Origin: a virus
Length of the DNA stretch: 64,000 bases
IMG/VR virus record: IMGVR_UViG_3300037502_000519
Span: 1 to 64,000 of that record
Strand: one strand, 5' to 3'
Shown: positions 7,782 through 15,156 of the stretch, one piece after another
Layout: every line of letters begins with the position of its first letter
Position numbering within the stretch: the stretch's first letter is position 1
Program-made: the position numbers and the translations under genes
The notes under the pieces: generated by a model
What the model was told of the DNA's origin: nothing
Databases searched by the model: none
What the model saw: only the letters and a program-made list of their open reading frames with translations

Positions 7782-7975
7782 GTATTCTTCTCCTTTAGTT
7801 TGGCTTCGATCTGGTCGAACAACTTGCGGGTATAGCCCTTGATAGGGGTCTCTCCCCACGGGCCGATGATTTCTTTGATCTCCTCGTCGGTCAGACCAAC
7901 CCATTGTTTGGCGTTCTCTCGTTCACACCCAGACCTCTTACAAAGACCACCGCAAGACGGGCATTGTCTATCCAT
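7778..7975 (-). CDS. Zinc-finger-like mosaic small protein A (WVGLTDEE family)
   Basis: A 65-residue protein. The N-terminus MDRQCPSCGGLCKRSGC has four Cys that may bind zinc. From residue 25 it carries the shared module WVGLTDEEIKEI ... FDQIEAKLKEKNT. The same two boxes appear at matching places in the next two upstream genes, whose N-termini are unrelated. The ATG overlaps the preceding reading frame, and an AAGGAG-like box (TAAAGGAGCGGAACA) precedes it. The function of the module is unknown; the arrangement suggests domain shuffling. Confidence 0.7.
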   Translation of the reverse strand: MDRQCPSCGGLCKRSGCERENAKQWVGLTDEEIKEIIGPWGETPIKGYTRKLFDQIEAKLKEKNT

Positions 7976-8282
7976 TGTTCCGCTCCTTTAGTTTGGCTTC
8001 GATAGCTCGGGCAAACTTCGCAATGTCTTTAGGCAGTGTCGGCTCCTCTGCTGGGTGGAAAGGCCAGAGTTGCTGATACTCCAGCCAAATTGCCTCATCC
8101 GTCAGCCCAACCCATTCACGGTCACGTGCTCTTATAAAAGCGGCTCGATAGTCGTACAGTTGATGGGTAAGCTGATGGTTTTCATCACGCAATTTCTCCA
8201 CCACACACAACAAACACTCGCCCTGAAAATCTTCATAGCCTTGCAAATGATCTTTGTGGCACACGACCGTAATCTTGTTCAT
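7968..8282 (-). CDS. Mosaic small protein B (WVGLTDEE family)
   Basis: A 104-residue protein. Residues 1-50 (MNKITVVCHKDHLQGYEDFQ, then CLLCVVEKLRDENHQL) contain a C-x2-C pair plus His and a short coiled coil. This is followed by REWVGLTDEAIWLEYQQLW and the shared tail FARAIEAKLKERNNG. Only the C-terminal module matches its neighbours. It overlaps genes on both sides by four to eight bases. The Cys/His-rich N-terminus may be a zinc-binding adaptor; function unknown. Confidence 0.72.
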   Translation of the reverse strand: MNKITVVCHKDHLQGYEDFQGECLLCVVEKLRDENHQLTHQLYDYRAAFIRARDREWVGLTDEAIWLEYQQLWPFHPAEEPTLPKDIAKFARAIEAKLKERNNG

Positions 8283-8902
8283 GTGTTCTTCTCCTTTAGT
8301 TTGGCTTCGATGGCAGGAAAAATGTCAGTCCAAAGCCTTCCTTCGTAATTTTTTAGCAAATCAACCATCTCACCATCCGTCAGCCCAACCCATTCTTTTG
8401 ATGGTGCGGGTAAATTAACCCTTGCAAACCTAACGCCAGCAAGAAAAGCAGCGTAGTTGTCGGACTGCTCTGCCGCAATTTCAACGTCACTTGATTCTGG
8501 CTCAAGCCAAAATAATTCTCCAATTTGCTCTGCCGTGTACTCAGTAAAATCGTTGCCGCCCCAATGGACAAGTGTTTTTCCAGAGGTAGAAGTAGCCCAT
8601 ACGGTGCAAAGTTCGTCAGTTTCAATACACCTCAAAAGGTTCCCACGGCGAAGTTTGATAGGCTCATGTCGATCTTTTGCCGTTTCATCGACACGTTCTT
8701 GCGATATGTCGCTGGCGTGTACAGGTGCGGTGTAAACATTCGTTTCGGAGTAATACAGTTTCCCTGCCATATCCAACCGCACTCTTATTTCTCCGTCTAC
8801 AAGCCACGCCACAGGCTCTTGCTTCTCTGCCTGCTCTGCATACTCTGGCGAAGCGCAGACGTAACATTCTTTAGACGTTAATCCATGTTCGCATTTAGGC
8901 AT
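8279..8902 (-). CDS. Mosaic protein C, 207 residues
   Basis: The ATG at 8902 follows a GGAG box (GCAAGGAGAAGAATCAATG). The N-terminus MPKCEHGLTSKECYVC is Cys/His-rich, as in a small zinc knuckle. Then comes the box YAEQAEKQEPVAWLVDG, which recurs in neighbouring genes; a beta-rich middle (RRGNLLRCIETDELCTVW, LVHWGGNDFTEY); and finally KEWVGLTDGEMVDLL with the tail IEAKLKEKNT. It thus joins two of the shared boxes in one protein. The -PVAW- stretch resembles a domain common in Betaproteobacteria phages. Function unknown. Confidence 0.75.
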   Translation of the reverse strand: MPKCEHGLTSKECYVCASPEYAEQAEKQEPVAWLVDGEIRVRLDMAGKLYYSETNVYTAPVHASDISQERVDETAKDRHEPIKLRRGNLLRCIETDELCTVWATSTSGKTLVHWGGNDFTEYTAEQIGELFWLEPESSDVEIAAEQSDNYAAFLAGVRFARVNLPAPSKEWVGLTDGEMVDLLKNYEGRLWTDIFPAIEAKLKEKNT

Positions 8903-9221
8903 TGATTCTTCTCCTTGCTCTGAAAATTCCACGCACATCAGGGTCGTTAACGCCAACGCACTTGTCACCCACTGAGTACTTGACGACCTTGAACTGCATC
9001 TCATGTACCAGACCGCAGTCGCAGCATTTCATGAAGTATTGCTCCGGGTCGGGGCAGACCCACTCTGACCAATCGCCCTCCTTCTCAACCTCATGCACGA
9101 TGAAGTCTTGCGGCAGACCTTCTTGCTTCTCTGCCTGCTCTAACTTTTGGCGCAACTCATCCCGCTGCGCTCGTATGCACTCGGGTCTGTCGCAGTAGTA
9201 ACTACAAGTATGTGTGTTCAT
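8895..9221 (-). CDS. Cys-rich mosaic protein D, 108 residues
   Basis: The N-terminus THTCSYYCDRPECIRAQRDE is closely related to that of the gene at 9992-10165, followed by the LEQAEKQE box. The C-terminal half has a second cysteine group (EWVCPDPEQYFMKCCDCG) suited to zinc binding. The ATG at 9221 overlaps the upstream gene by four bases. The homologous first 28 residues, joined to different ends, show recent modular exchange between these small genes. Biochemical role unknown. Confidence 0.75.
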   Translation of the reverse strand: MNTHTCSYYCDRPECIRAQRDELRQKLEQAEKQEGLPQDFIVHEVEKEGDWSEWVCPDPEQYFMKCCDCGLVHEMQFKVVKYSVGDKCVGVNDPDVRGIFRARRRINA

Positions 9222-9427
9222 TTCTCACCCCTTGCTCTGATTGCTTTTGCGATTCGGTTGCGCTCTTTGAGACATATTTTTAACGCCGTGTAAGACAACG
9301 GCTCACCCGTTCCTTCTTCACACACCTTCGCACACGCCTCACGCTCCTGCTCAATAGCCCACCTTATTGCGTCTCTAGTGCTGGTGTGACCTTGAATGGC
9401 TTGTTCTACGATCTCGTCTGTGCTCAT
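9218..9427 (-). CDS. Small helical phage protein, 69 residues
   Basis: It contains EQEREACAKVCEEGTG, a motif seen in many short phage proteins of Betaproteobacteria, followed by a basic helix (ICLKERNRIAKAIRARGEK). The stop overlaps the start of the next gene and the ATG overlaps the upstream stop, four bases each. The basic C-terminus could contact nucleic acid. No tested function is known to me. Confidence 0.72.
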   Translation of the reverse strand: MSTDEIVEQAIQGHTSTRDAIRWAIEQEREACAKVCEEGTGEPLSYTALKICLKERNRIAKAIRARGEK

Positions 9428-9741
9428 GTGTTCTTCTCCTTTATTGCTACTGCGATTAGGTCAAGACATCGCTGTGCAGCGTTAGTAATTGACAGGCCCG
9501 ATACAATCTCCTGTTGAATTTCAACCTTAGTTAATTGTCGAGTAATTGAGTGGTCTCCAATCCAAATATGCACACCCGCATACCCCACAGGCTCTTGCTT
9601 CTCTGCCTGCTCTATGGCTTGGCGTAGTGCGGTGATGGCTTCGTCTCCTTGACACCGTGTTTGCGGAATCATGACTCCAGCGGTGTGTTTCCTGTAATCT
9701 TCCAAAGCCCTTAATGCTTGCTTCATAGCTGAGATGCTCAT
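9424..9741 (-). CDS. Mosaic small protein E (EQAEKQEPV box), 105 residues
   Basis: The N-terminal half is a helix pair of the type MKQALRALEDYRKHTAG ... EAITALRQAIEQAEKQEPVGY, common in phage orphan genes. The C-terminal half ends LDLIAVAIKEKNT, a tail similar to the IEAKLKEKNT tail of the genes at 7.8-8.3 kb. It shares the AEKQEPV box with protein C. Overlaps of four bases on both sides show tight coupling. Function unknown. Confidence 0.72.
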   Translation of the reverse strand: MSISAMKQALRALEDYRKHTAGVMIPQTRCQGDEAITALRQAIEQAEKQEPVGYAGVHIWIGDHSITRQLTKVEIQQEIVSGLSITNAAQRCLDLIAVAIKEKNT

Positions 9742-9977
9742 ATCTCCCTCGCTTTCAGCATTGCGTCTGCAATCTCATAAGACCGAATCGCCAAATAATT
9801 GGCCGTCACGTCACGCGATTCAGCTACGCGGTCAAATGATTCTGCAAGCCCCTGCATTGCTTTAGCCGCAAAGTAATCACGCAGGGTCATTCCGTCTTGC
9901 TCTGGCAGCATCACCTCATAGCAGTTGGTATGACTCATTCTAGGAAAAGCGGCGTCGCCAGTTTTCTTGTTGTTCAT
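9738..9977 (-). CDS. Conserved phage protein, 79 residues
   Basis: It contains GMTLRDYFAAKAMQGL, a strongly conserved motif of short phage and prophage proteins, preceded by a variable stretch (KKTGDAAFPRMSHTNCYEV). The C-terminal helix is EIADAMLKAREI. The ATG at 9977 is preceded by GGGGTGAGAA as ribosome binding site. The family has no known function that I can name. Confidence 0.8.
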   Translation of the reverse strand: MNNKKTGDAAFPRMSHTNCYEVMLPEQDGMTLRDYFAAKAMQGLAESFDRVAESRDVTANYLAIRSYEIADAMLKAREI

Positions 9978-9991
9978 TTCTCACCCCTTGC

Positions 9992-10165
9992 TCACCAATT
10001 GTCATTGCGGTGTTGATCGTTATCGCGGTCAAGTTCCTCAACCAACTTGGCAACCGCCTCTCGCTCTGCTTGTATTACCTGCTCTAGCTTCTGGCGTAAC
10101 TCATCCCGCTGCGCTCGTACGCACTCAGGTCTCTCGCAGAAGTAACTACAGGTGTGAATGCTCAT
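9992..10165 (-). CDS. Cys-containing mosaic protein F, 57 residues
   Basis: A gene shorter than 60 codons. It translates to MSIHTCSYFCERPECVRAQR, a coiled coil (DELRQKLEQVIQAEREAVAK), and ends NDNW. Its first 29 residues are a paralogue of protein D (8895-9221), with three Cys conserved in spacing (C6, C10, C15). After LEQ the two diverge: here a short helix, there a second zinc-like domain. The ATG overlaps the stop of the LuxR-like gene (ATGA). Function unknown. Confidence 0.72.
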   Translation of the reverse strand: MSIHTCSYFCERPECVRAQRDELRQKLEQVIQAEREAVAKLVEELDRDNDQHRNDNW

Positions 10166-10494
10166 TTCCCTATCCCCTTTCTTATCGCCGCCCCACGGTC
10201 GTGGACACCGAACTTGTAGTAAATCCTCGCCATGTGCTTGCGTAGCGTCTCTACTGTCACCTGCACGATCTCCGCTACCTCATGCGTCTCTAGGCCTATG
10301 TTGTACAGATGTAGGATTAGCGCTTGCCTAGGCATGAGAGGCCACTTCTTCCGGGTCTGATACGTGCCCGGATTCTTCCACAACCTCGGCACCCTGCCCT
10401 TCGTTTTTCTGAAGGGATCGTGCCACCTTAGTTTTGTTAAACGGATCGTGCCAGTTTCGGTGTTCGTACTTTGGTTCGTAGTAGAGATACGCAT
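10162..10494 (-). CDS. LuxR/GerE-type helix-turn-helix protein
   Basis: A 110-residue probable transcription factor. The C-terminal half fits the LuxR helix-turn-helix: LYNIGLETHEVAEIVQVTVE, then RKHMARIYYKFGVHDRGAA. No response-regulator receiver domain is present. The ATG at 10494 follows AAAGGATC. The N-terminus contains RWHDPFRKTKG, nearly the same as NWHDPFNKTK in the overlapping upstream gene but in another reading frame. It probably regulates phage genes; its target is unknown. Confidence 0.78.
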   Translation of the reverse strand: MRISTTNQSTNTETGTIRLTKLRWHDPFRKTKGRVPRLWKNPGTYQTRKKWPLMPRQALILHLYNIGLETHEVAEIVQVTVETLRKHMARIYYKFGVHDRGAAIRKGIGK

Positions 10495-10609
10495 TGCTTG
10501 ATCCTTTCTGCCGCGCCAATGTACCCAAGGCAACCAGACGCTCTAACTGTTTACGGGCGGTCCGCTCAGAGATTTTTCTTTTCTTGGCATACTCCTTGAT
10601 GGTAGTCAT
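10328..10609 (-). CDS. Winged-helix DNA-binding protein, 93 residues
   Basis: The first 45 residues form an HTH (IKEYAKKRKISERTARKQLE) and wing (VALGTLARQKGSSNAYLYY) of MarR/Rrf2-like type. After that comes NWHDPFNKTK and an acidic tail. It overlaps the LuxR-like gene by 167 bases. The acidic tail past residue 60 is in the overlap and may be a by-product of that arrangement. The ATG overlaps the Rap1a-like gene stop by four bases. Likely a regulator. Confidence 0.72.
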   Translation of the reverse strand: MTTIKEYAKKRKISERTARKQLERLVALGTLARQKGSSNAYLYYEPKYEHRNWHDPFNKTKVARSLQKNEGQGAEVVEESGHVSDPEEVASHA

Positions 10610-10938
10610 GCGCCCTTCCCCCCTTTCGACTTATTCTTGCAAGGCCAGCGTTCTATCAACATCATGCCCACGAGAATGTCAGCAGGCAGGTTGCGGTTTT
10701 CAGCGTTCCTGCGTAGGTAGTCGATTGCCATGTCCTGTATCTGCCCTAGCGTGACATTAGACGGTATGCAGTGCGACACACTGTCACCATAGTCTGCAAG
10801 GCCAGCCAGATAGCCCAACCCATACATGCGTTTGCTAGTGCTCTCGCTAAGAAGGTCAGAGTACAGTTCATTGCCGGTGTGGAACCCTGCACTCGCCATC
10901 GCTGGTACGAACAACAAACTCAATAGTAGCTTTCTCAT
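10606..10938 (-). CDS. Exported Rap1a/Tai-family-like protein
   Basis: A 110-residue protein with a clear Sec signal peptide (MRKLLLSLLFVPAMASA, cleavage expected before GF), so it acts in the periplasm. The mature part fits the Rap1a/Tai pattern: NELYSDLLSESTSKRMYGLG, GYLAGLADYG, two Cys (CIPSNVTLGQ and RWPCKNK) likely to form a disulfide, and a helical region between. Rap1a/Tai proteins are immunity proteins against T6SS effectors or related periplasmic proteins. In a phage it might protect the infected cell or affect envelope enzymes (inference). AAAGGGGATCAT precedes the ATG at 10938. Confidence 0.75.
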   Translation of the reverse strand: MRKLLLSLLFVPAMASAGFHTGNELYSDLLSESTSKRMYGLGYLAGLADYGDSVSHCIPSNVTLGQIQDMAIDYLRRNAENRNLPADILVGMMLIERWPCKNKSKGGKGA

Positions 10939-11126
10939 ATGATCCCCTTTACGTATTTGTTCTTGACAGCAACGAAGACCTCCTTTGCCACGCCCTCTTT
11001 TATGAGTTCGTTCATCGCATGCAGGGCTGTGCTTTTGTGGCACGCCATACGTTCTGCGATCTGGGTAACTGTCAAGGGTGTCTTGCGTTGTGCCAAGTAA
11101 CGTTGCAGTTTCTCTTTTACTGTCAT
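10935..11126 (-). CDS. Small winged-helix regulator, 63 residues
   Basis: MTVKEKLQRYLAQRKTPLTV, then an HTH (TQIAERMACHKSTALHAMNE) and a short wing (AKEVFVAVKNKYVKG). Length and order fit a minimal MarR/IclR-type winged helix. It overlaps both neighbours by four bases. It is the third of four DNA-binding candidates encoded together here (10162-11425), a regulatory cluster. Confidence 0.75.
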   Translation of the reverse strand: MTVKEKLQRYLAQRKTPLTVTQIAERMACHKSTALHAMNELIKEGVAKEVFVAVKNKYVKGII

Positions 11127-11425
11127 TGTTTAGCGCCCTCCCATGCTTTGAGAAAGTCCATACCCGCCTGGGTCAGCATGATGAAACACTTGCGCCCGTC
11201 GTTGTCCTGCGGGTTCTTGGTTTCTTTGATCCACTTCTTTGCCTTTAGCGTGGCGATCTTCTTGTGCGTGGTGGCAGGTGTAGAGATCTTGTCATGGTGG
11301 CAGGCGTCGATAAGTTTCTGCGTGGGGATCATGCCCTGGAAATCACTGAGCACATCCAACACCCCTACGCATACAAGGTCAACGCCATGCTGTTGTTGTA
11401 AAGCTATTACACGAATCGGTCTCAT
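11123..11425 (-). CDS. Winged-helix (MarR-like) DNA-binding protein, 100 residues
   Basis: The ATG at 11425 is five bases after AAGGAG; a GTG two codons earlier is worse placed. The N-terminus MRPIRVIALQQQHG leads into helices, the HTH (IPTQKLIDACHHDKIS, TPATTHKKIATLK) and a wing (NDGRKCFIMLTQAG), with a final helix MDFLKAWEGAKQ. This matches winged-helix regulators of MarR type. Probably a transcription factor of the accessory region. Confidence 0.75.
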   Translation of the reverse strand: MRPIRVIALQQQHGVDLVCVGVLDVLSDFQGMIPTQKLIDACHHDKISTPATTHKKIATLKAKKWIKETKNPQDNDGRKCFIMLTQAGMDFLKAWEGAKQ

Positions 11426-11434
11426 ACTCACTCC

Positions 11435-12307
11435 TTAGAAATTAAAACGGTCTACGATGTCTGCCACCTGGGTGCGGATCTCTGTGCGTGCATCGACCTG
11501 CTTGCGCAGATCGTCTGTGTCCACGCTACGCAGGAGCTTCTCCAACTCCACCCGTGCGGCCTCGATGGTCATGTCATTGGTCACATTCAACGCCTTCAAG
11601 GCCTCGCACAACTCCAGCCCACCCTCGATCAACGAGGCGTGGATGCGCCCCTTCTTCTGCTTACCATTGACCTCCTCTACACGCAACTGCTTGAGCATAC
11701 GGTCTAGGTGCCCCTTGAGTCGGGCCTTGGCATCTGCCATAGCCGCCGACACGCGCTCGTCAGCGAGAGACGACAGCTTCTTCTGTAGCTCGGCCTGCGC
11801 CTCGTTGCCCACGTCCACACGGAAGTCACCGGCCTTGGGCACCGGCATGTAGTTCACACGGAACGAGAACTTACTGGCAACTTCTTGTGGGGCTGGGTAC
11901 TCGCTACGGTTAAACATGTCGCCCAGCGCCATAGCCTGCGCTGTGATCAACGAGGGGTAGACCTGCACGAACTCATTGACCATGCCCACGAACTCCTGCT
12001 CAAACTGCGTCATGCGCTGATTGAATGTCATAAAGTTCTTGGTAGGAAGCAGGCGGATGCCAGCGTCAGACCAGGGCAGGGTGTTCTCGTACACATAGGT
12101 ACGCGCCGCATTAACGTGTTGTTGTATGACCTCCAGTTCGTTACGACCTGCAAGCAGGTGCTTGTTGACCCGAGCGGCATCCTTCGCCGCCGCACGTTTG
12201 TTATGCACAACCTCATCAGTTGCCCCCTTGTCTAACTTGCGTGCGGTCCACATAGGTGCGCTGAACTCAACCAACATGGCGCAGGTATCAATATTGAATC
12301 GGCTCAT
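11435..12307 (-). CDS. DUF3150-like protein of the MoxR-VWA operon
   Basis: A 290-residue, strongly alpha-helical protein. N-terminus MSRFNIDTCAMLVEFSAPMW; the middle has LPWSDAGIRLLPTKNFMTFN, and long helices follow. In other phages and bacteria, helical proteins like this (DUF3150-type) lie beside a MoxR AAA ATPase and a VWA protein, as here. The assignment rests on that context and overall character rather than a catalytic motif. It is the last gene of the operon, 20 bases downstream of the 151-residue gene, with a GGAG site. Possibly a substrate or adaptor of the ATPase. Confidence 0.7.
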   Translation of the reverse strand: MSRFNIDTCAMLVEFSAPMWTARKLDKGATDEVVHNKRAAAKDAARVNKHLLAGRNELEVIQQHVNAARTYVYENTLPWSDAGIRLLPTKNFMTFNQRMTQFEQEFVGMVNEFVQVYPSLITAQAMALGDMFNRSEYPAPQEVASKFSFRVNYMPVPKAGDFRVDVGNEAQAELQKKLSSLADERVSAAMADAKARLKGHLDRMLKQLRVEEVNGKQKKGRIHASLIEGGLELCEALKALNVTNDMTIEAARVELEKLLRSVDTDDLRKQVDARTEIRTQVADIVDRFNF

Positions 12308-12326
12308 AGTTATCTCTCCTTTTTTA

Positions 12327-12782
12327 TTAAGACAAACGCAGAACTTCTATAGTGTTGTTATCTTCATCGATGGCGGTGAGTGACCCGCCCTTACCAAAGA
12401 CACGGTTTGCATACGACGATGTGGACGAACTAAGTTCTGCCGCCAGATATTTACCACCGGGTATGACGACATTCTGTCCGGGCTGAAGCGCATCAATAAA
12501 CGGGCGCACGTAGGCGGTCAGTTCCCCGTACTGGTACTTGAGGTTGCGCTTACGCATGTGCTTGACGGGCCTAACTTTTACGCGCAACGACTCACCGTGA
12601 CTGTGCTCATTGCCATCAGCGTCACGCACAAAGTACTCACAGCCCAGACTTGCCAGTACCCCCAACAACTCCGTCAGAGTTTTTTGTTTTAGTACGCTCG
12701 CTACTTTCACGCTTTTAATTGCGTCTAAGTTTTCTTTTGTAGGGGTGCGTTTTGTTTGTGTGAAAAGATTTTGCTGTTGCAT
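12327..12782 (-). CDS. Hypothetical protein of the MoxR-VWA operon, 151 residues
   Basis: The ATG at 12782 follows AAGGAGAACACC. The first 20 residues are polar (MQQQNLFTQTKRTPTKENLD). The centre has one Cys and acidic patches (GCEYFVRDADGNEHSHGES), then basic beta strands (LRVKVRPVKHMRKRNLKY) and a Ser-rich stretch (AAELSSSTSSYANRVFG). I do not recognise a family. The HTH-like region TELLGVLASLG ... LAAELSSSTSSYANRVFGKG could bind DNA, but this is weak. It sits between the VWA and DUF3150-like genes, so it is probably part of the same complex. Confidence 0.7.
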   Translation of the reverse strand: MQQQNLFTQTKRTPTKENLDAIKSVKVASVLKQKTLTELLGVLASLGCEYFVRDADGNEHSHGESLRVKVRPVKHMRKRNLKYQYGELTAYVRPFIDALQPGQNVVIPGGKYLAAELSSSTSSYANRVFGKGGSLTAIDEDNNTIEVLRLS

Positions 12783-12792
12783 GGTGTTCTCC

Positions 12793-13977
12793 TTAAGAGT
12801 AGATGCGCAGGGTTTTGCCGTGCGCGGGTTTGAAATGGTCATTGTTGATAACGCCCCACAACTCTTTACTGCACACCGATGATGGGCAGGCATCGATGTA
12901 TCCATCTGTCAGCCATATGGCCCCCGATGGTTTGTACTGCTTGGACTGCACATGCTGAACAACACACTGCGGAGATGTACCGCCGCCACCCTTCGGCGCC
13001 AGTTGTTGTGCGATGGCGTCGTACTGACCCTGCACAAACGTCTGCTCACCGCGCACCCGTGTGTCCCACCAGATGATGCGAACCAGCGTGGGGTTGATCT
13101 GCTTACAGATGTTGGCGATCTCACCGAAGATCACGGGATAGACACCAGCCATTGACCCGGATGTGTCGCAGTTGATGTGGATTTCCCCAGACGCCATGTC
13201 AAAGTGCGTGGGCATGATGATGCCGAGCGGCAGAAATCTACGGTTGGGTGGGTTGTAACGAGAATACTCGTCACCCGAAGAAACTTCTTCCCACCACTCC
13301 CGCAACGCGCTACGCCAGTCGGTCTCACGGTTTACACCAAACCCACTGAGAACATCACACTTGCCATCGGCACCAGCCAGTCGCTTCTGCACCATCTCGC
13401 CGTGGTTCATGGCGTCTTGTACTTCTTGGCGCAGTTCATCCATATCAGCATCGGCAGGCGCAGGCATGTGCGTATCCAACGTCTGTTGACTCTGGCTTTG
13501 ACTCTGGTCTTGGTTGTTGCGCAGGAGATCCTGCAACACATCGACAAACGACCGCCCGAAATACTTACTATTGACAAGGGGGGCAGGCGATGTGGGGCGC
13601 TCAACAAACGAGAACCCTGGGTCGGTCTGCTCGATGAACCCATTGACCACATAGTCCATCGCCTTGTTCGACTCGTTGGGATACTTCGCCACGATGTCGG
13701 CGTAGTCCAGGCAGTGACGCAGGCCAATGTGTAGCGCCTCGTGGATGTGCACATAGCGCAACTGCTTGCGTGTCTGTGCCAGGGCGAACGCCTCCCCGTA
13801 GAAAATATCCTTGCCATTGGTCGCGGCAGTCGGTATGTCCTTGACCTCCACGCCGCCCATCATCACTGCACCAGACAACACACTGAACTGTTTGTGATTA
13901 AGGATGTCAACGTTCACCGCCGTGATGCGTTGACGCGCAGTCATACGGTCCCACTGTGTCAGCATTTGGGTCGTCAT
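12793..13977 (-). CDS. VWA-like metallopeptidase-type protein (DUF2201 family)
   Basis: 394 residues. The N-terminal domain has an HExxH-type zinc motif, HIHEALHIGLRH (H79, E80, H83). A polar Gln/Ser linker (DQSQSQSQQ) follows. The C-terminal VWA domain has the MIDAS sequence CDTSGSMAG (D271-x-S-x-S275), a conserved Thr in GGGGTSPQC, and an Asp in WLTDGYID. DUF2201 proteins pair with MoxR ATPases and use the VWA domain to hold metal-dependent partners. The stop of the upstream AAA gene is 2 bases away, so both are co-translated. Confidence 0.92.
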   Translation of the reverse strand: MTTQMLTQWDRMTARQRITAVNVDILNHKQFSVLSGAVMMGGVEVKDIPTAATNGKDIFYGEAFALAQTRKQLRYVHIHEALHIGLRHCLDYADIVAKYPNESNKAMDYVVNGFIEQTDPGFSFVERPTSPAPLVNSKYFGRSFVDVLQDLLRNNQDQSQSQSQQTLDTHMPAPADADMDELRQEVQDAMNHGEMVQKRLAGADGKCDVLSGFGVNRETDWRSALREWWEEVSSGDEYSRYNPPNRRFLPLGIIMPTHFDMASGEIHINCDTSGSMAGVYPVIFGEIANICKQINPTLVRIIWWDTRVRGEQTFVQGQYDAIAQQLAPKGGGGTSPQCVVQHVQSKQYKPSGAIWLTDGYIDACPSSVCSKELWGVINNDHFKPAHGKTLRIYS

Positions 13978-13979
13978 GA

Positions 13980-15119
13980 TTACGCCTTGAAGAACAGACG
14001 GTTGTCGGTCAGCATCTCGCCAAACTTACTGACCGTGGTGTACAACCCCATCGACTCACTCTTGGACTCGGTCACACGGCGCAGGAACAACGACTGCACC
14101 TCCGGCTCAAGCCGTGCGATGTATGTTGTGTAGGCCTCGGCATCGTCACGCGTGCGTGTCTGGGCAATAGACCGGAACACGATGATCTGTTGTGCGATCT
14201 TGTTGCTTGGCACTGGCGCGTAGCCAGGATCGTGGAGCACCTCGGCATTGCGTGGCACCTGCGCACCGAACCGTATGAACGACATCAGGAGAGAGGCAAA
14301 TGCTTTGCCCACTGTGCCAGCAAGCGCTTGTTCAAGAGTGGTGCTATCGAATCCCCCCAGGGCGTAGGCATCGAGGATGTCAGAGGCCGCATGTAGGGTG
14401 CGCGGCGACGCATAGGCGTCTTGGACTTCTTGTGGATTGTAGATAGACGGGTTGTCTTTTGCTTGGTCTTTGCCTGCATATTTGCCTCCTGGTAGATAGT
14501 CAACGAACGAGTCCAACACCTGCGGGTTCTCCTCCACACAGGCGATCAGGATGGGGTTCAACCCCACGGGTATGGCAAAGTTATTGATCCACTCCTGGGC
14601 CGTAGACTTGCGCATCTTCACCACAAGCAACCTACTACGCAGGTGGGCGGCAAGGCTGTCACCTAGACCCTCGATGGCAAGGTTGGTCAGCCCGAACACC
14701 ACAGACCCCGTGGGCATGAAGAACGTACCGATACGGCGGTCATACATGATGGGCGCGATCATGTTCTTCACATACTGCGGCACCTTGGCAACCTCATCGA
14801 AGCAGACCAGCACAGGGCGCTCGCTGTCCCCGCCACGCTGGTTGGCAAAGCTCAGACCCATCCGCTCGTTAGGCAACTCACGAGACACCCCCCGCTCACG
14901 GTCGATGTCAGGCATGAAGAGCGAACCGTCAGACAACTGCGTGCAGTCGATGGGCGCGGGCTTGACGAAGTCTTTGAAGAACGGATCGGCGCTGAGCGTT
15001 TTGTGTAGCCATGTCTTGCCGGTGCCGTTCTCACCCATCACAAGGACGGTGCGCTTGTGGCCCACTGCCTTGATCAGATCGATAACTTGGTCGTGCGATA
15101 GGAAGTCTTTTGCATCCAT
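13980..15119 (-). CDS. MoxR-type AAA+ ATPase
   Basis: 379 residues. Walker A is MGENGTGKTWLHK (K35, T36), Walker B is RPVLVCFDEVAK (D108, E109), sensor I is in VVFGLTNLAI and an arginine-rich region follows (AAHLRSRLLVV). MoxR-family ATPases form hexamers that remodel or metallate partner proteins together with a VWA protein, here the next gene. It is the first gene of the operon, with an AAAGGAGAACACC ribosome binding site and a sigma70-like promoter 38-66 bases upstream of the ATG. Its role in phage growth is not known. Confidence 0.93.
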   Translation of the reverse strand: MDAKDFLSHDQVIDLIKAVGHKRTVLVMGENGTGKTWLHKTLSADPFFKDFVKPAPIDCTQLSDGSLFMPDIDRERGVSRELPNERMGLSFANQRGGDSERPVLVCFDEVAKVPQYVKNMIAPIMYDRRIGTFFMPTGSVVFGLTNLAIEGLGDSLAAHLRSRLLVVKMRKSTAQEWINNFAIPVGLNPILIACVEENPQVLDSFVDYLPGGKYAGKDQAKDNPSIYNPQEVQDAYASPRTLHAASDILDAYALGGFDSTTLEQALAGTVGKAFASLLMSFIRFGAQVPRNAEVLHDPGYAPVPSNKIAQQIIVFRSIAQTRTRDDAEAYTTYIARLEPEVQSLFLRRVTESKSESMGLYTTVSKFGEMLTDNRLFFKA

Positions 15120-15156
15120 GGTGTTCTCCTTTTTAGATTAACTGCACTGGTAAAAG

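Noticed and set aside
7563-10165. CRISPR-like repeats
   Set aside because: The repeated stretches are coding, unequally spaced and embedded in different genes. No spacer pattern is present.
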